Of a stretch of 64,000 bases of DNA, positions 1 through 12,400 are shown piece by piece. Position 1 is the stretch's first letter. Every line of letters begins with the position of its first letter. The DNA is from Perognathus longimembris pacificus. Taxonomy: Eukaryota > Chordata > Mammalia > Rodentia > Heteromyidae. The notes beneath the pieces were generated by a model that saw nothing but the letters and a program-made list of their open reading frames with translations, did no database searches and had not been told where the DNA came from. Where the stretch lies: the NCBI RefSeq assembly GCF_023159225.1, contig NC_063177.1, forward strand, positions 13,974,673 to 14,038,672. Reading direction: 5' to 3'. Both the position numbers and the translations under genes were made by a program.

Positions 1-65
1 TGAAAAAAATAATATCTTAAATTATGAGTTCAACAGTGAGCATGGTTTTTTGGTAGATCGTGGAA

Positions 66-301
66 CTTGAACTTGGGGCCTGGGTGCTGTCTCTGAGCAA
101 TTTTGCTCAAGGCTAGAGCTCTACCATTTTGAGCACAATGCCACTTCCGTTTTTTTTTTTTGTTTGTTTGTTTTTTGAGTAGTTAACTGGAGATGAGAGT
201 CTCTCGGGGACTCTTCTGCATTGGCTGGCTTCGATCTACAATCCTCAGATCTCAGCCTCTTGGGTAGCTAGGATTACAGGCATGAGCCACTGGTGCCCAG
301 C
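66..301 (-). mobile_element. 7SL-Geo composite SINE
   Basis: Geo half at left (reverse), poly(T)/TTTG-expanded linker at 150-177, 7SL/B1-like half at right ending GAGCCACTGGTGCCCAGC. Confidence 0.82.
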
Positions 302-688
302 TGTGAACATGTTCTTCAACACAGAAGAAAAAAAAAAAGTTTATTAGTTTAAATAATAGAACTGATACTTTATATACACAGTGAACCCTGTCATTGATGT
401 CAATTCCTTTCAACCAGTTTTTTAAACCTCCTCAGCATTTGAAACATCTCCTCAGAATTCAACTGATGTTTCTGGTTGTATCCTAGCCTAACCTGCTTAA
501 GTGCTGCATAGCCTGGTGGTAGAGTCACAGACCTCAGGCACAGGGTACAGAGAAATCAAGGGTCAGGGCCTTCCATCCATACCTGGCTTCAGAGTGCTGC
601 CAGTGCTTTGGGGTTCTCCCACTCCCAGAGGACAGTGGTCACAGTGGCAAAAGCAGCTCATGTGCATGCCTGACTTGACCACCTGTCT

Positions 689-898
689 TTTTTTTTTTTT
701 TTTTTGGCCAGTCCTGGGCCTTGGACTCAGGGCCTGAGCACTGTCCCTGGCTTCTTCCCGCTCAAGGCTAGCACTCTGCCACTTGAACCACAGCACCGCT
801 TCTGGCCGTTTTCTGTATATGTGGTGCTGGGGAATCGAACCTAGGGCCTCGTGTATCCGAGGCAGGCACTCTTGCCACTAGGCTATATCCCCAGCCCC
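689..898 (-). mobile_element. IDL-Geo SINE
   Basis: Full dimer with poly(T) at left (minus-strand tail). Flanked by a clear target-site duplication, GACCACCTGTCTT at 676-688 and 900-912. Belongs to a low-divergence subtype also seen at 28040-28249. Confidence 0.9.
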
Positions 899-2777
899 TC
901 GACCACCTGTCTTGACAGCAGGCATGCCAGGTAGCAGATGACAGCTTAACCTGCAGACTTCCTAAGTCAGAAATGGGAATCTCACACACAGGACAAAGAT
1001 GAATGAAGCATTTTCATGTTGCTAAGGAGATCCATAATTGAACAGAATAGAGCTCAAGCAAAGGTGCAGAGTGGTTGGCCAGAAACCTCCAGAATGAAAA
1101 GGAGAGTAGTCTAAGGAGGGCCTAAGCCTGCTGTGGCTTACCTGAGTCTCTGGCCGGCCTGGCAGAACTGTGCAGCTCCAGAGCCAGAAAGAGACTGGTT
1201 TCTACTAACAGGACTGTTCTGATTTAGAAATTGGACAAACACTGCTTAAATACCTTTATTATTTTTTAAAAATTATTTGGACATTGATAGCTCTGCAAAA
1301 TATGTCTCCCATCCCAAATCCCTTCCCACATGTCCTCCATAAAGAAACAAAATATTCATACTTTGCGCCCATTCAAGTCTAATTTTTAAGAACATTTAAG
1401 CTCCAAAATCAAATATTTTTTCTTTCCAGAACTCGTTAGTAATTTTAAACCACAATACAACATACTTAATGGCATTTCTTTTTAAAAATTAGCTTATCAG
1501 ACTATTTTATGAGGAAAAAAATCAATTCAAGGCCTTAGAGAGAATATAAATTCCCTGCTTTTGAAAGCAAAACATTGAAAGACCCCTTTGCCTCCCTTGG
1601 AGTTTGTGACTTCAACACAGCCAACGGAACCAGCAGAAATGACTTTGTCCTGGACATTAAGCATTGTCTAGTTACATTTGGACTGCAGCTGAAACGCTAT
1701 AGAACCTTTAAAGGGACAGGTGGGCGGAGGCTGGGGACAGCGGAGTGGAAGCCTCTGAGCAGTGGGGAAAGAACAGCCAAATCCCTAGGATCCCGCCTTG
1801 TGGCAGGCTTGTTTAGGGTGGAGGAAGACAGTAGGAAACCTGCGATCTGCACTAATCTCTTAACAATGGATACAAGTGTCAACCAGAAATATTGCACATA
1901 GTATCAGAGGCATGTAAACTGCTGAGGTTAAGGAAAGATCTACAGGTGGAGAGGATTCCCCAAAAGTCCTTCAGGAACAGAAAGAGTTGATGTTGATCAT
2001 TCGGGAGTGACTATGAGAAGTGCTCAGTCTCATCCCTGTGCTAATGGCAGACTTCTAAGTGAACAAATCTTCAGAGGTGTCTGGAGGGTCTGGGAAAGGT
2101 ATCACTTCATTTTTCCAAATACATCTGCACACTTCATTACCTAGCTATGAAAGGAAAGCTGCAAACAGCCCCAGACAGAGCCTGGCCTGCCTGGTCTCCA
2201 AGAGAACACCAGTAGCATCTGTCAGTGTCCCTTCTAGCTCACTGATGTGTCACACGGAACCATGCACACAAGCCTCAATCCACTGCTCTAGGTAGGCCTG
2301 CCATCATTGAGGCACCTTGCAAACACATGTGTTTACTAGCTCTAGAGAGAGAGGAGACAGAGGGGTTCATGTGCCACATGAGGAAAGCTAGCAAAGCCCA
2401 TGGCTTCCTTTGCTCTTCAATGACGTCCCTCAGTCTAACTGAATCAATAGCTAGGCATCTCATGTGTGAATAACACTCTCTGGGGGTACTTTTTAGGGTT
2501 CCTAGGCCCTGACTGCAACACATCTTTACTTGGTCTTGGAACTATAAATTCTAGATGTCACAAGTGCTCATGGCTACTTCCCCAAATTCTGCTCCTTTAA
2601 GGCTTCCCCTAACATTCAGTCTCAGTTAACATACAGTACATGTCATTAAAAAGAAAGTCACTTAAGAGTAGGAGACATCCCCAGCACTTGTCCTCCTAGA
2701 GGCTTTCTCTGTGGGGCCCATGGATGTGTAACTTGCAATGCTAACATCCTTTTTTTTTTTTCTTTTCCTTTTCTTTT

Positions 2778-2872
2778 TCTTTTTGTATGTGGTGCTGGGT
2801 CTTGAACCCAAGGGCTTCGAGTTTGAGTATGCTAGGCAAGCACTCTACCACTGAGCTACACCTCTAGCCCTG
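2778..2872 (-). mobile_element. ID-like SINE monomer
   Basis: Reverse copy with GCAAGCACTCTACCACTGAG; lies within the probable GID4 3' UTR. Confidence 0.7.
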
Positions 2873-2937
2873 ATGCTAGATTTTTCTTTTTTTTAAAGCT
2901 TTTCCTTTTACGTTCAGACTAAGCCTTGTAAACCACC

Positions 2938-2966
2938 AAAAAAAAAAAAAAAAAAAAAAAAAAAAA
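2938..2966 (+). repeat. Poly(A) tract
   Basis: 29 consecutive A. Confidence 0.95.
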
Positions 2967-4275
2967 GCCAAATCTCCGCTGCCCCCACAACCTTGCCCAT
3001 TTCTGTGGGCTACAACCAATACCAACCCATTTAGCTTTTTTAAACATTTAGAAAAACAAAAACAAACAACAAAACACACACGCACGCAGACACACACACT
3101 TTGGCACGTGAGCCTCAAGTTATAGGAGCATGTTCACCCCTCATCCCAATATTTCAGAGTCATTATTTCTTAGAACAAAGACCCCTTCTGCCTCATGAGG
3201 TCACCATGAAGCACGGCTGTTTTGAATAGCAAAAGGAGGAGGCACAAATGCTAAACTGGCCCCCAAAACAGTTCTTGTGTTTAGCACTTTAATTTATGCG
3301 GTGCTGCAAAACTTCTGTACCAAGATGACTTGTTTTAAAACTGCTGGTTGATTAAATATACATATATATATAGATATAAAAATTACTAAGTCAACATTTG
3401 CTGTTTTCAATGTGAAAACGATAAAATGTAATTCTGAATAATTGTGCATTTCCCATAGGGTCCTCATTTAAAGGGACCATAAAAATAATTTTGTCATTAA
3501 AAAAACTCTTATTTTTAAGTTTTGTATTGCCCTCTTATTCAAAAGTTTGGAGCAAACTTACTGAGTTAGCAGGTTTGGGATGTGTTCCTGCTGGGGATCT
3601 GGAAGCCTTACATATAGTGATCCCCAAAAGCAGGCCCAGGAACCTGACAGCCACATGCTAGCTTCACGCTGCTTACAGTTCAGGGCTTAGCAGTGCCACT
3701 GACCCCACGAAGCATCCTTGGAACCAGAACCAAAGGCCGATGAGGTCCAGTAGGATCCGCCTCATTTCATTGGCGGCAGATGCTGGGGCCAGCCAGCTCC
3801 TCGCAGAGCTCTAGGGCACAAAGGTGCTGGGGCTCTGCCTTTCCTACGGCTACTGGACAAGCAACTGGGGGAGGAGCAGGACCTGGATGGGGACCACTGA
3901 GCACCAAGGCTGAGGAGACCTGGGAGCTGACCTTCCATTAGGCTGGAGGTGGACCGAGGAAGGACGGCATTTCAGTGATGCAGAAGTTAGCTGTGCAGGA
4001 AGGAAAGTGCATTTAAGGTAGCTTAGAAACAGATGATGACCACATTGCCACAGAGAGGGAGGAGTGAGGGAGCCGACAGCTCCCTCTGCCTGCCTTGCCG
4101 ATCCGGTCAGCCATGCTCCTTGGATTCTGTGGGTTAACATTCATGCTTTCTGATGCAAATCTGCTTGTGAAGAAACAGGAACACATCTCTCCTGGTTCTG
4201 GCAGGTATACAACTTCTGTGGCAAAGCTCTTTGTTGCCAAGGTCAGTTTTATTTGGCTGCTGTTCTGAACCGCTG

Positions 4276-4339
4276 TCACCGGAACTCATAGATGGGTGCA
4301 CTGTGTTCAGGAACATGGGTCAGGTTGAGGGACTGATAC
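4276..4339 (-). CDS. GID4: GID4 coding exon 6 with stop codon
   Basis: The first base completes the split Trp codon; then [12 protein letters not shown] and SAPIYEFR, then TGA at 4278-4276. Acceptor is ctgcag. The 3' UTR follows to the left. Confidence 0.95.
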
Positions 4340-6404
4340 CTGCAGTGGGAGGAGAGACAGGATAGAGGTAGTCATCTTGTTCGTGCTGAGCAAAATGTTA
4401 GAAAATCCCCAACAAAGGCCTGGAAGCACAGCTCAAGTGGTAGAGCACCTGCCTAGAAAGTGCAAGGTCTGAGTTCAAACTAAGTATCAGAGAGGGAGAA
4501 AAAAATATGAATATGGTCAAATATGAATATAGTCAATGCAACTATAAAAACAGAACAATGAAATCTTTTGAAATTGTTTTGGGGAGAAAAGAGTGATGAA
4601 GGGGATGAGACTGATTGGAATATATTGTAAACATACATGAGAATATAATAATGACCCCTTCCCATAACCAAGTAAAAAAAGAAAGAGCCAGGCACTGGTG
4701 GTTAATACCTGCAATCTTAGCTACTCAGAAGACTGAGATCTGAGTACTGAGGTCTGAAGTCATCCCTAGCAGGAAAGTCTTTGGGGCTCTTACCTTCAAC
4801 CAACCACCAAAAAGCTGGAAGTGCAGCTATAGCTCAAGTGGTAGAGTGCTAGCCTTGAGCAAGAAAGCTTAGGAACAGCACTCAAGCTCTCAGTTCAAGC
4901 CCCAGGATCTTGGTAGAGTGCTAGCAGAGCAAGCAAGCTGAACAAAGAATGGAGTTCAAACTCCAGTACTTCCAAAAACAAAAAATGAAAAGCTGAAGGT
5001 GTTAGTTCAGTGGTAGAGTGCTTACCTAGCATGAGGCAAAAAAGAGGAAAGAGAAAAAAATCAATGTGCAGTAGCCACCATGAAAATGCAAACCAAAACT
5101 ACACTGAGATGCTGCTTCATGCCCTCTTGGCAGCTGTAATTATAAAGACAAGGTAACAAGTGTAGGGAGGATATGGAGAAATTGAAATCCTCATACGTTG
5201 CTGATAAGAATGCAAAACAGAGCAGCCACGGTGGAAAGTTTGGCAGTTCCTCAGGAAGTTAAATATAGAATTGCCGTATGACCCAGCAATTTCACTCCTA
5301 GGTATATGTCCAAAGGAATGGAAAGCAGGAGCTCAGAAGCTGTCCACCCATGTTAATAGCAGCACAAGCTACAATAGCCAAAAGATGGCTATTCAAATAG
5401 TGAAAAAAACAAAATGTTGTATAGACATGCAATGGGGAATTCTTTGGTAATACAAACTGAAGTTTGGATACATAATACAACATGGATGAACTTTCAAAGT
5501 ATCATAGTGAGTGAACGATTCCAGAGGTAAAAGCTAAATATTGTAGGATTTCATTTCTACAAAGGCAAGGAGGGGTTGAGGGTGGATGATGGCTAAGCAG
5601 GGCAGGGTTTCCCCTGGTGGTGATGAACATGTTCTAAGCAGGGGTGTGGCTCAGCAGTAGAGTGCTTGCCTATCATCTTCAAGGCCCTGGGTTCCATCCT
5701 CAGCATGCATGTACTCGCATGTGTGCACACCCACACACAGAGTTCTAAACTCAACAGCTATCTAACTTTATTAATATATAAATACCATTATTTCTATACT
5801 TTAAGCGAGGGAATTGTATTTTAGGCAAACAATATCTCAATAAAACTTAATAGAAAGGATTATGAACAACTCACTTAAAAAATAGAAAAATTACTGAAAG
5901 TCTTATGCTAATGGCCACTAAACAAGGCATTTGAGTAGGGTCACTCACAGTCACCAAAGTGGGAACAAGTGGAAAAGAAACAAAGGGTTCCATCTTCAGA
6001 AGGGAAATTGGATTTTATGACATTGTTCACCCTCCAAGTAGAGCTAGGTGCTTAAACAGGCAGCAAGGAGTCCAAAGTGTTTCCCAAAAGCTGCTATAAG
6101 CAAGCATCGATAGCCTTCTGTCCTTCACCTTGAAGAAGGTGCTCAGCAGAAGAGTCAATGCATATGGCCCCTAGGCCATCAGACTGAGACCTGATGGATC
6201 TCATGTAGGACCAGAACATGTAGGATCAGTTGGCAGTTGACTACACATTGATTAAATCATGGGATTAAATCAATTATAGTTACTGTCAAATTTGTGAGGA
6301 ATAAATACAAAACCAAGAAGATTAAACTAGACATTACTGAAAATAAAGTAATCCTTAAAGTATTTACTGGATATAATAGCTCAACATTAGAACACTTGTC
6401 TAAC

Positions 6405-6445
<41 letters not shown>

Positions 6446-9400
6446 TATTTAGAAGTTAACTCTTTAACACCCAAATGCTTCATTTTCATTTGCTCTGTGG
6501 ATAACAGAAACAGAAACCCTTTAAAAATAGAGGCTGAAACCACTTAAAAAGAGGCTGAGCATGAAATCTGTACAGAGACAGGCCCAGAGATTCTCTTTCA
6601 GTTGTGTGCATGTGGGAGTGCAGCCAGCCTTTGTAGTGGCCCTGGCTGCTGGGATACTTACCATTCTGAACTCCGATGGTAGTAGTAGCCCTCTATAGAG
6701 GCTGCTGACTTCTGAAAGCAGATATAATAGAACCCGGCAAAGGAAGCACCACTGATGTCTTTGATTGTATGGTCTGGGACCAAGAACTGCTCCTGCACAC
6801 AGATGAAGGACTGTCAATAAAAGAGCACTCCAGGGGGCCTCCTGGTTGGCATCATGGGGTTCTAAGGGTCAATTGCTAAAAATATGACTATGTAGTCTGG
6901 CCCAATATTCTGGGTCTTGGTCTGACTTTGGGATACCACCCATGTTCTAGTGGAGCATTCCATGTGCATTCATGAGGATTAGCAACTCACAGAAGGGATG
7001 ATAGGCCCAGAGATCTATTGATCTAACAAAAAATAGCCACCTGTTAATCTGAGATTGTAGACAGAATGGCCTGGAAAGAGTAGGTTTTAGCTTCAGTTCT
7101 TAGGAACTACCACTGGACTCTGGGGTTCTTAATCTCTGAACAATGAGTTACTTCTGTTGGTGTGTGACTGTTTTCAGAGAAGACTGATTGCCAGGAACCC
7201 CTGCCACACCCCTTTCCACAGTTCTAAAATATCAAAACAATCAGAATGGCAATGCTCATGACCAGGCAGGTTACAAAGGTGGGCAAAGGTTTGAAAGGCT
7301 CTGTCTTTGTTTGCATTCCATTGAAAACACTCTGTCAGAGCAGGACCTTAGGTGGTCCAGTTTCACACAGAGAAGTTTCTCTCTCTCTCTCTTTGTGCTG
7401 GCACTAGGATTTGAAGCCAGGAGCCCACACTCACCTTGCTTGCTCTGCTGGTATTCTACTACTTGAGCCATGATTCCACTTCTGAGTTTTGCTATGTATA
7501 TATGTATGTATGCATGTATGTATGTGTGTATTGCTAGTTATTTTTTTGAGATAGAATCGAATAGACTTTTCTGCTCAGGCTGGCTTCAAAGTATGATCTT
7601 CTACATCTCAGCCTCCTGAGTATCTAGAGTTACCAGTATGAGCTACTGGCACCTGACTTCTCTAAGAATTTGTTTTGTTTTGTTTTTGTTTTTGTTGCCA
7701 GTCCTGGGGCATGGACTCAGGGCCTGAGCACTGACCCTGGCTTCTTTCTGCTCAAGGCTAGCGCTTTACCACTTGAGCCACAGCGCCACTTCTGGCCTTT
7801 TCTGTTTATGTGGTGCTGAGGAATCGAACCCAGGGCTTCATGTACGCTATGCAAGCACTCCACCACTAAGCCAGATTCCCAGCCCTCTAAGAAACTCTTT
7901 AGACAAGAAATTTCATTGCTTTAAAAAAAAAATCAAAACACCTTTTTCAATGCTGTGATAGAACTGGAGGGCTTTGAACTTGCTAGCCAAGTGCTCATAA
8001 CACTGACCTACATCTCAGTTTTTTCTACCTTTAAGTTTTTAAGGATATTCTACCTTATCTGAAACTAATTTAGGATGGGGTGATAGGTAGGGGGTGAGGG
8101 ATGCTTAGTTGAGTGGTTGACAGCTTTTTCCTAACAGCACAAAACTGGGTTCCATCCCAAGCACTGGTTAAAAAAAAAAAGTTACATTAGGACAAGCTAG
8201 TTGCTGGTAGCTCACATGTAGAATCCTACTCAGGAGACTTGAAGCTTGAGGATCATGGTTCAAAGCCAGGCAGGGCAGGAAAATCCTCAAGACAGACACG
8301 ATCTTCAATTAACCAGGAATATGCCAAACTAAAGAGGTGTGGCTCAAGTAGTAGAAGTGCTAGCTGTGAGCAAGAATGTTGAGCTAGAGCTGGAGACCCC
8401 AAGTTCAAACCCCAGTATAGGCACATAGACATAAAAAAAAGTTAGGACAAGATGCTTCCTTTAAAGGTCTAGTTGGCATGCTTCCTACTGATGGCAAGCA
8501 GTTGAATGGCTCAGCACTTGTTCTCTGCACCTGGCACTGTCTACTGAAGGGTGATAACCCTTCTCCCCAAATTATCAGCTATACAAAGGTGGCCATGAGG
8601 GCCCCAGATGCTTTGTCCTATGAAAGCTGTTAAAGCTTCATGATTAAACAGCGTTTTCTCTACAGATCTGACACTGGAAATTGGAAGTAGGTGCCTGTTT
8701 CCAAAGGTTCTTTAACGTGTGCTTCATGTTTTTGCTATCCTGAAGTGGTAAATATTGTGCTGTCAGAGCAGGAACACAAAGGACTCTCAAGCAAAAAAGC
8801 CAATCCCATCACCAGATGGAGCTGAGGGCTGGTGAGGGGAAAATCCACATTCCATTCCCGGTCCCTCATTTCCTGAGCAGAGGGCCCTGGGCAAAGGATG
8901 TGGTTGAAGAGTCCAGTCACTCAGATGGCATTTAAGCTCGGGTGAGAATAGGGTTCAGTGATGACTAAGTTCAAAATCTACAGAACAGTTGGATGACTCA
9001 ACCTGGAGGCTCAAAGAGATTCTTTGGTGGGAGAAAGGAAGGGGAGAAGATGCAAACTATAGCATCATGGGTGCCCACCTGGCATTAATGCACCTGTTAG
9101 CCACTAAGCAGACAAGCAGCTGGGATACCAGCAGCTCACCCATGTGTGCGCTGGGGCTGTGGCACTCCTGATTTTTACAAGTGTATCATGACCCTGCAAT
9201 GAAGATATACCATGACAAGCTGGGACATAGGGAGCCTTTGTGGGAAGGTATATACCCTCAGTAGGGCAGGTTTGGGAGTACACCACAGGTGCTAGCATAC
9301 GGATCTCAGGAGACAGCTGAGGACCTTACCTTCCACCTCATGAAGACATAATCCCCATTCTTTAGTTCTTCATAGTCAAAGTCATCTGAATTAAATGATT

Positions 9401-12400
9401 TTGCATACTGATAAAAAGCCAGAAACTTGCCCTGAAAGCAAAAATAAAAAAAAAAGAAAAAGAAAAAAAAGTCTCATAACTAATCTACACAGGGAGGGGC
9501 TGGTGTCAGGATTCTTGGCTCCTGATGAAGCTGGCCAATATTGGGTAATAGAGAAGGGGACTGTGTTGACACCTGGGCATGGGCATGCACACCTAAACTT
9601 CTGGCAGACATCTAGGCTCCAGGTGAGGCACTTGCTGGACCAAATGCCCAGTGAACATGGCCTTGAGGAAAAGGCTAGAGAGTGGGAACAAACACAGTTA
9701 TTACAAGAATGGAAACTAGGAACAGTTAATGAGAAGGTCTCTGTAGGTAAATCCATAGAGGCTAAAAAAACTACTACAAACTTAGAAATAGTCTGTCCAG
9801 CCAGAGGAGAGGGGTGTAGTAAAGTTTACCCCTTTGGCATGATAGCAGGATTCTGCTCAGGTAGAAATTAGACACAGGCAACACAGGGCTAAGTTTAAAA
9901 AGGAGAGCTGGGAGGAAAAGTGGCCTTGCACTTGCCAGGCTTTGGTTCAATCCCTAGTATTGTGGAAAAAAGTTGCAAAATTGTATCTTATGATCTCCTA
10001 TTTTTGTAAAAAGACAAAAAATAAATAAAAAAGTAGTCATCTCTCAGTATCTACAGGGGATTAGTTCCTGGATCTTTGCAGAAACCCAAATCCTTGAATG
10101 CTTAAGTCCTTTATATAAAATATCACAGTATTTGCATAATCTATGCATATTTACAACATCTTTTAACTCACATCCAGGTATCTATCTACCTACATACCTC
10201 CCTACCCACCTACTTACCTATCTATCTATTTTTTGGTGCTGGTACTGGGGCCTGAACTCAGAGCTGTGCACTCTTGCTTGGCCATTTCTGCTCAAGGCTG
10301 GTGCTCTCTACCACTCTGGAGCCACTCCTCCACTTCCTCTATAGGTTACTCATAATACCTAATACAATGTAGCTGCTTTGTCTACAGTTGTTACATTGTA
10401 TTAAGGAAAAGTAACAAGAAAAAGGTTGATTGTTGAGTTAAAAACCATCATTTTTTTCCTGGTGATTTTTCACCCAAAGTTAAGATGAGTACACAAAATG
10501 CAGAATTCACAGATACGAAGACCAACTGCATATACTCGAGAGATTCATAAAAAGGTTAATAGTTGTTTAACTTTAGGTATTACCATAATAGATAACTTTG
10601 TTTTGTCAAATAATTTTAAAATAATCATGTAATAATAAGAAAACATCGTACATAAAAAACCCATGATAAAAGTTTAAGGTGATATGTTCTAATCATCCTG
10701 AGTAGATCATTATGTAATGCATATATGAACTGAAACATCATATTATGCCTCATGAATATATAACAAGTATGTGCCAATCAAAAAATTAAGAAGTCAAGAT
10801 ACAGAGATGTTAAGTCATAGGCTATTTTTTTTTTTTCTTGCCAGTCTTGGGGCCTGAGCTCAGGGCATGAGCACTGTCCCTGGCTTCTTTTTGCTCAAAG
10901 CTAGCACTCTACCATTTGAGCCATAGTGCCACTTCTGGTTTTCGGTATATGTGGTGCTGAGGAATCAAACCCAGGGCTTCATGCCTGCTAGGCAAGCACT
11001 CTACCCCTAGGCCACATTCCCAGCCCCAGCCATAGGCTATTTTAGGCAGTTATTTTTATTCTAAGTAGATTAAATATGTGAATCCTGATTTGAGGGAAAG
11101 ACTATGATACCAACTTTAAATGTCACTCACAGGAAATTTTGAGGTTATATACCAGGCATCTATGGGAAAATGATAGCACAGGCAAAGGTTATCACATATT
11201 GTAAGGACCAGACAAACAGGGTGCAGTACTGGACACACAGGAGCCCTCAACTCTGATGTTGCTACCAGTATGCCTCAATCTTTCAGACACTTAAATCTTC
11301 CTCATTTCTTCATATTATCAAGATATGACTGTCTAGCTTTTGGTATTCAAGGACTATAATAAAAACATGTGACTTTCAGAAAAATGTTTGAAAAGGCTCT
11401 AGTTTTTTTTTTTTTTAACCAGTTTTGGAGCTTAAATTCAGGGCCTTGGCACTGTCCTTGAACTTATTTTGCTCAAGGCCAGAACTCTATCCACTTGAGC
11501 TACAGTGCCATATCTGGCCTCTTCTGTTTATGTGATACTAAGGAATCAAACCCAGGGCTTCATACATGCTAGACAAGCACTCTACTACATTCCCAGCCCA
11601 AGGCTCTAGTTTAAACTTAACTCTAGCTCAGAATTTTAAAGACATCAATAAGCAAAGCTATCACTCACAGTGAAGCTACAGACAAGATGTGCCTGGAATT
11701 CTTATGACAGGCTGGGGTGTGAATAGGGGGATAATGTAGAGAACCAGGCCTGAGAACCAGTGACTAATACCCCAGCCAGTGCTGGTGGGTTGGCCATCCT
11801 CTGCATTAAACAAAAGTTTATCCTCACTATGGCCAACTAAGCTGAAGGCTATTCTGATAGGTTGAGAGATATTTTTAATTATTTTATTTTTAAATTAATA
11901 TGTATTTGAGAAAACAGGTTTTTGAAGACATAAGACTTGGGTGACAACTAGGGAAAAGACCCAAGAAGTTTAACTCTAGGCTGTCTTGAACTATTGAGGA
12001 ATGAGAACCTTCCATACTTGGCAGCTACAAAAGGGATTTCACTGTAGTGTCTAGACAGTATTAGGACAGGATGAAAAGAAACCATGTGGTTCTGACTTCA
12101 CTGGGTTGAGTTAAATCTAACAGAGGCAACTGGTGTTCCACAGGGTTCTTCCATGTAGAGGTAACTGGAAAGAAACAGTGGAATGATGGATAGATAACGC
12201 TGACAGCCATACCAAGGTGTGCAAGGAACATGAGGGTTGTACTGGTCAGATAACCATGTACTATTTTTTCCTTCTTCTGGTACTGAGGTTTGGGCTCAGG
12301 GCCTTGTGCTTGCTTTGTTTTCTTGCTTAGTTGGTGCTCTACCACTTGAGCCAGGCCTCTAGCCCTGGCTTTTGCTGATCATTTTGGATATGGAGTGTCA

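Larger units (their letters stand above)
1255..4275 (-). other. GID4: Probable GID4 3' UTR, end uncertain
   Basis: Sequence after the GID4 stop codon contains little SINE material apart from an ID relic and a long A tract near 2940, as is common in a long 3' UTR. On the minus strand an AATAAA-type signal lies at 1260-1255, an ATTAAA-type one near 3294-3289, and a more distal AATAAA at 345-340. I cannot tell which is used. No splice-consistent coding segment was seen here. Confidence 0.45.
4340..6661 (-). other. GID4: GID4 intron 5
   Basis: Runs from donor gtaagt at its right end to acceptor ctgcag at its left end. Holds a 7SL-Geo SINE, several ID-like monomers, an old L1 3' remnant around 5080-5600 and a CA repeat near 6410. 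Nothing else recognisable. Confidence 0.8.
6793..9329 (-). other. GID4: GID4 intron 4
   Basis: Holds one IDL-Geo SINE and two 7SL-Geo SINEs. The stretches 6800-7380 and 8450-9329 are unique sequence in which I see no gene. Confidence 0.75.
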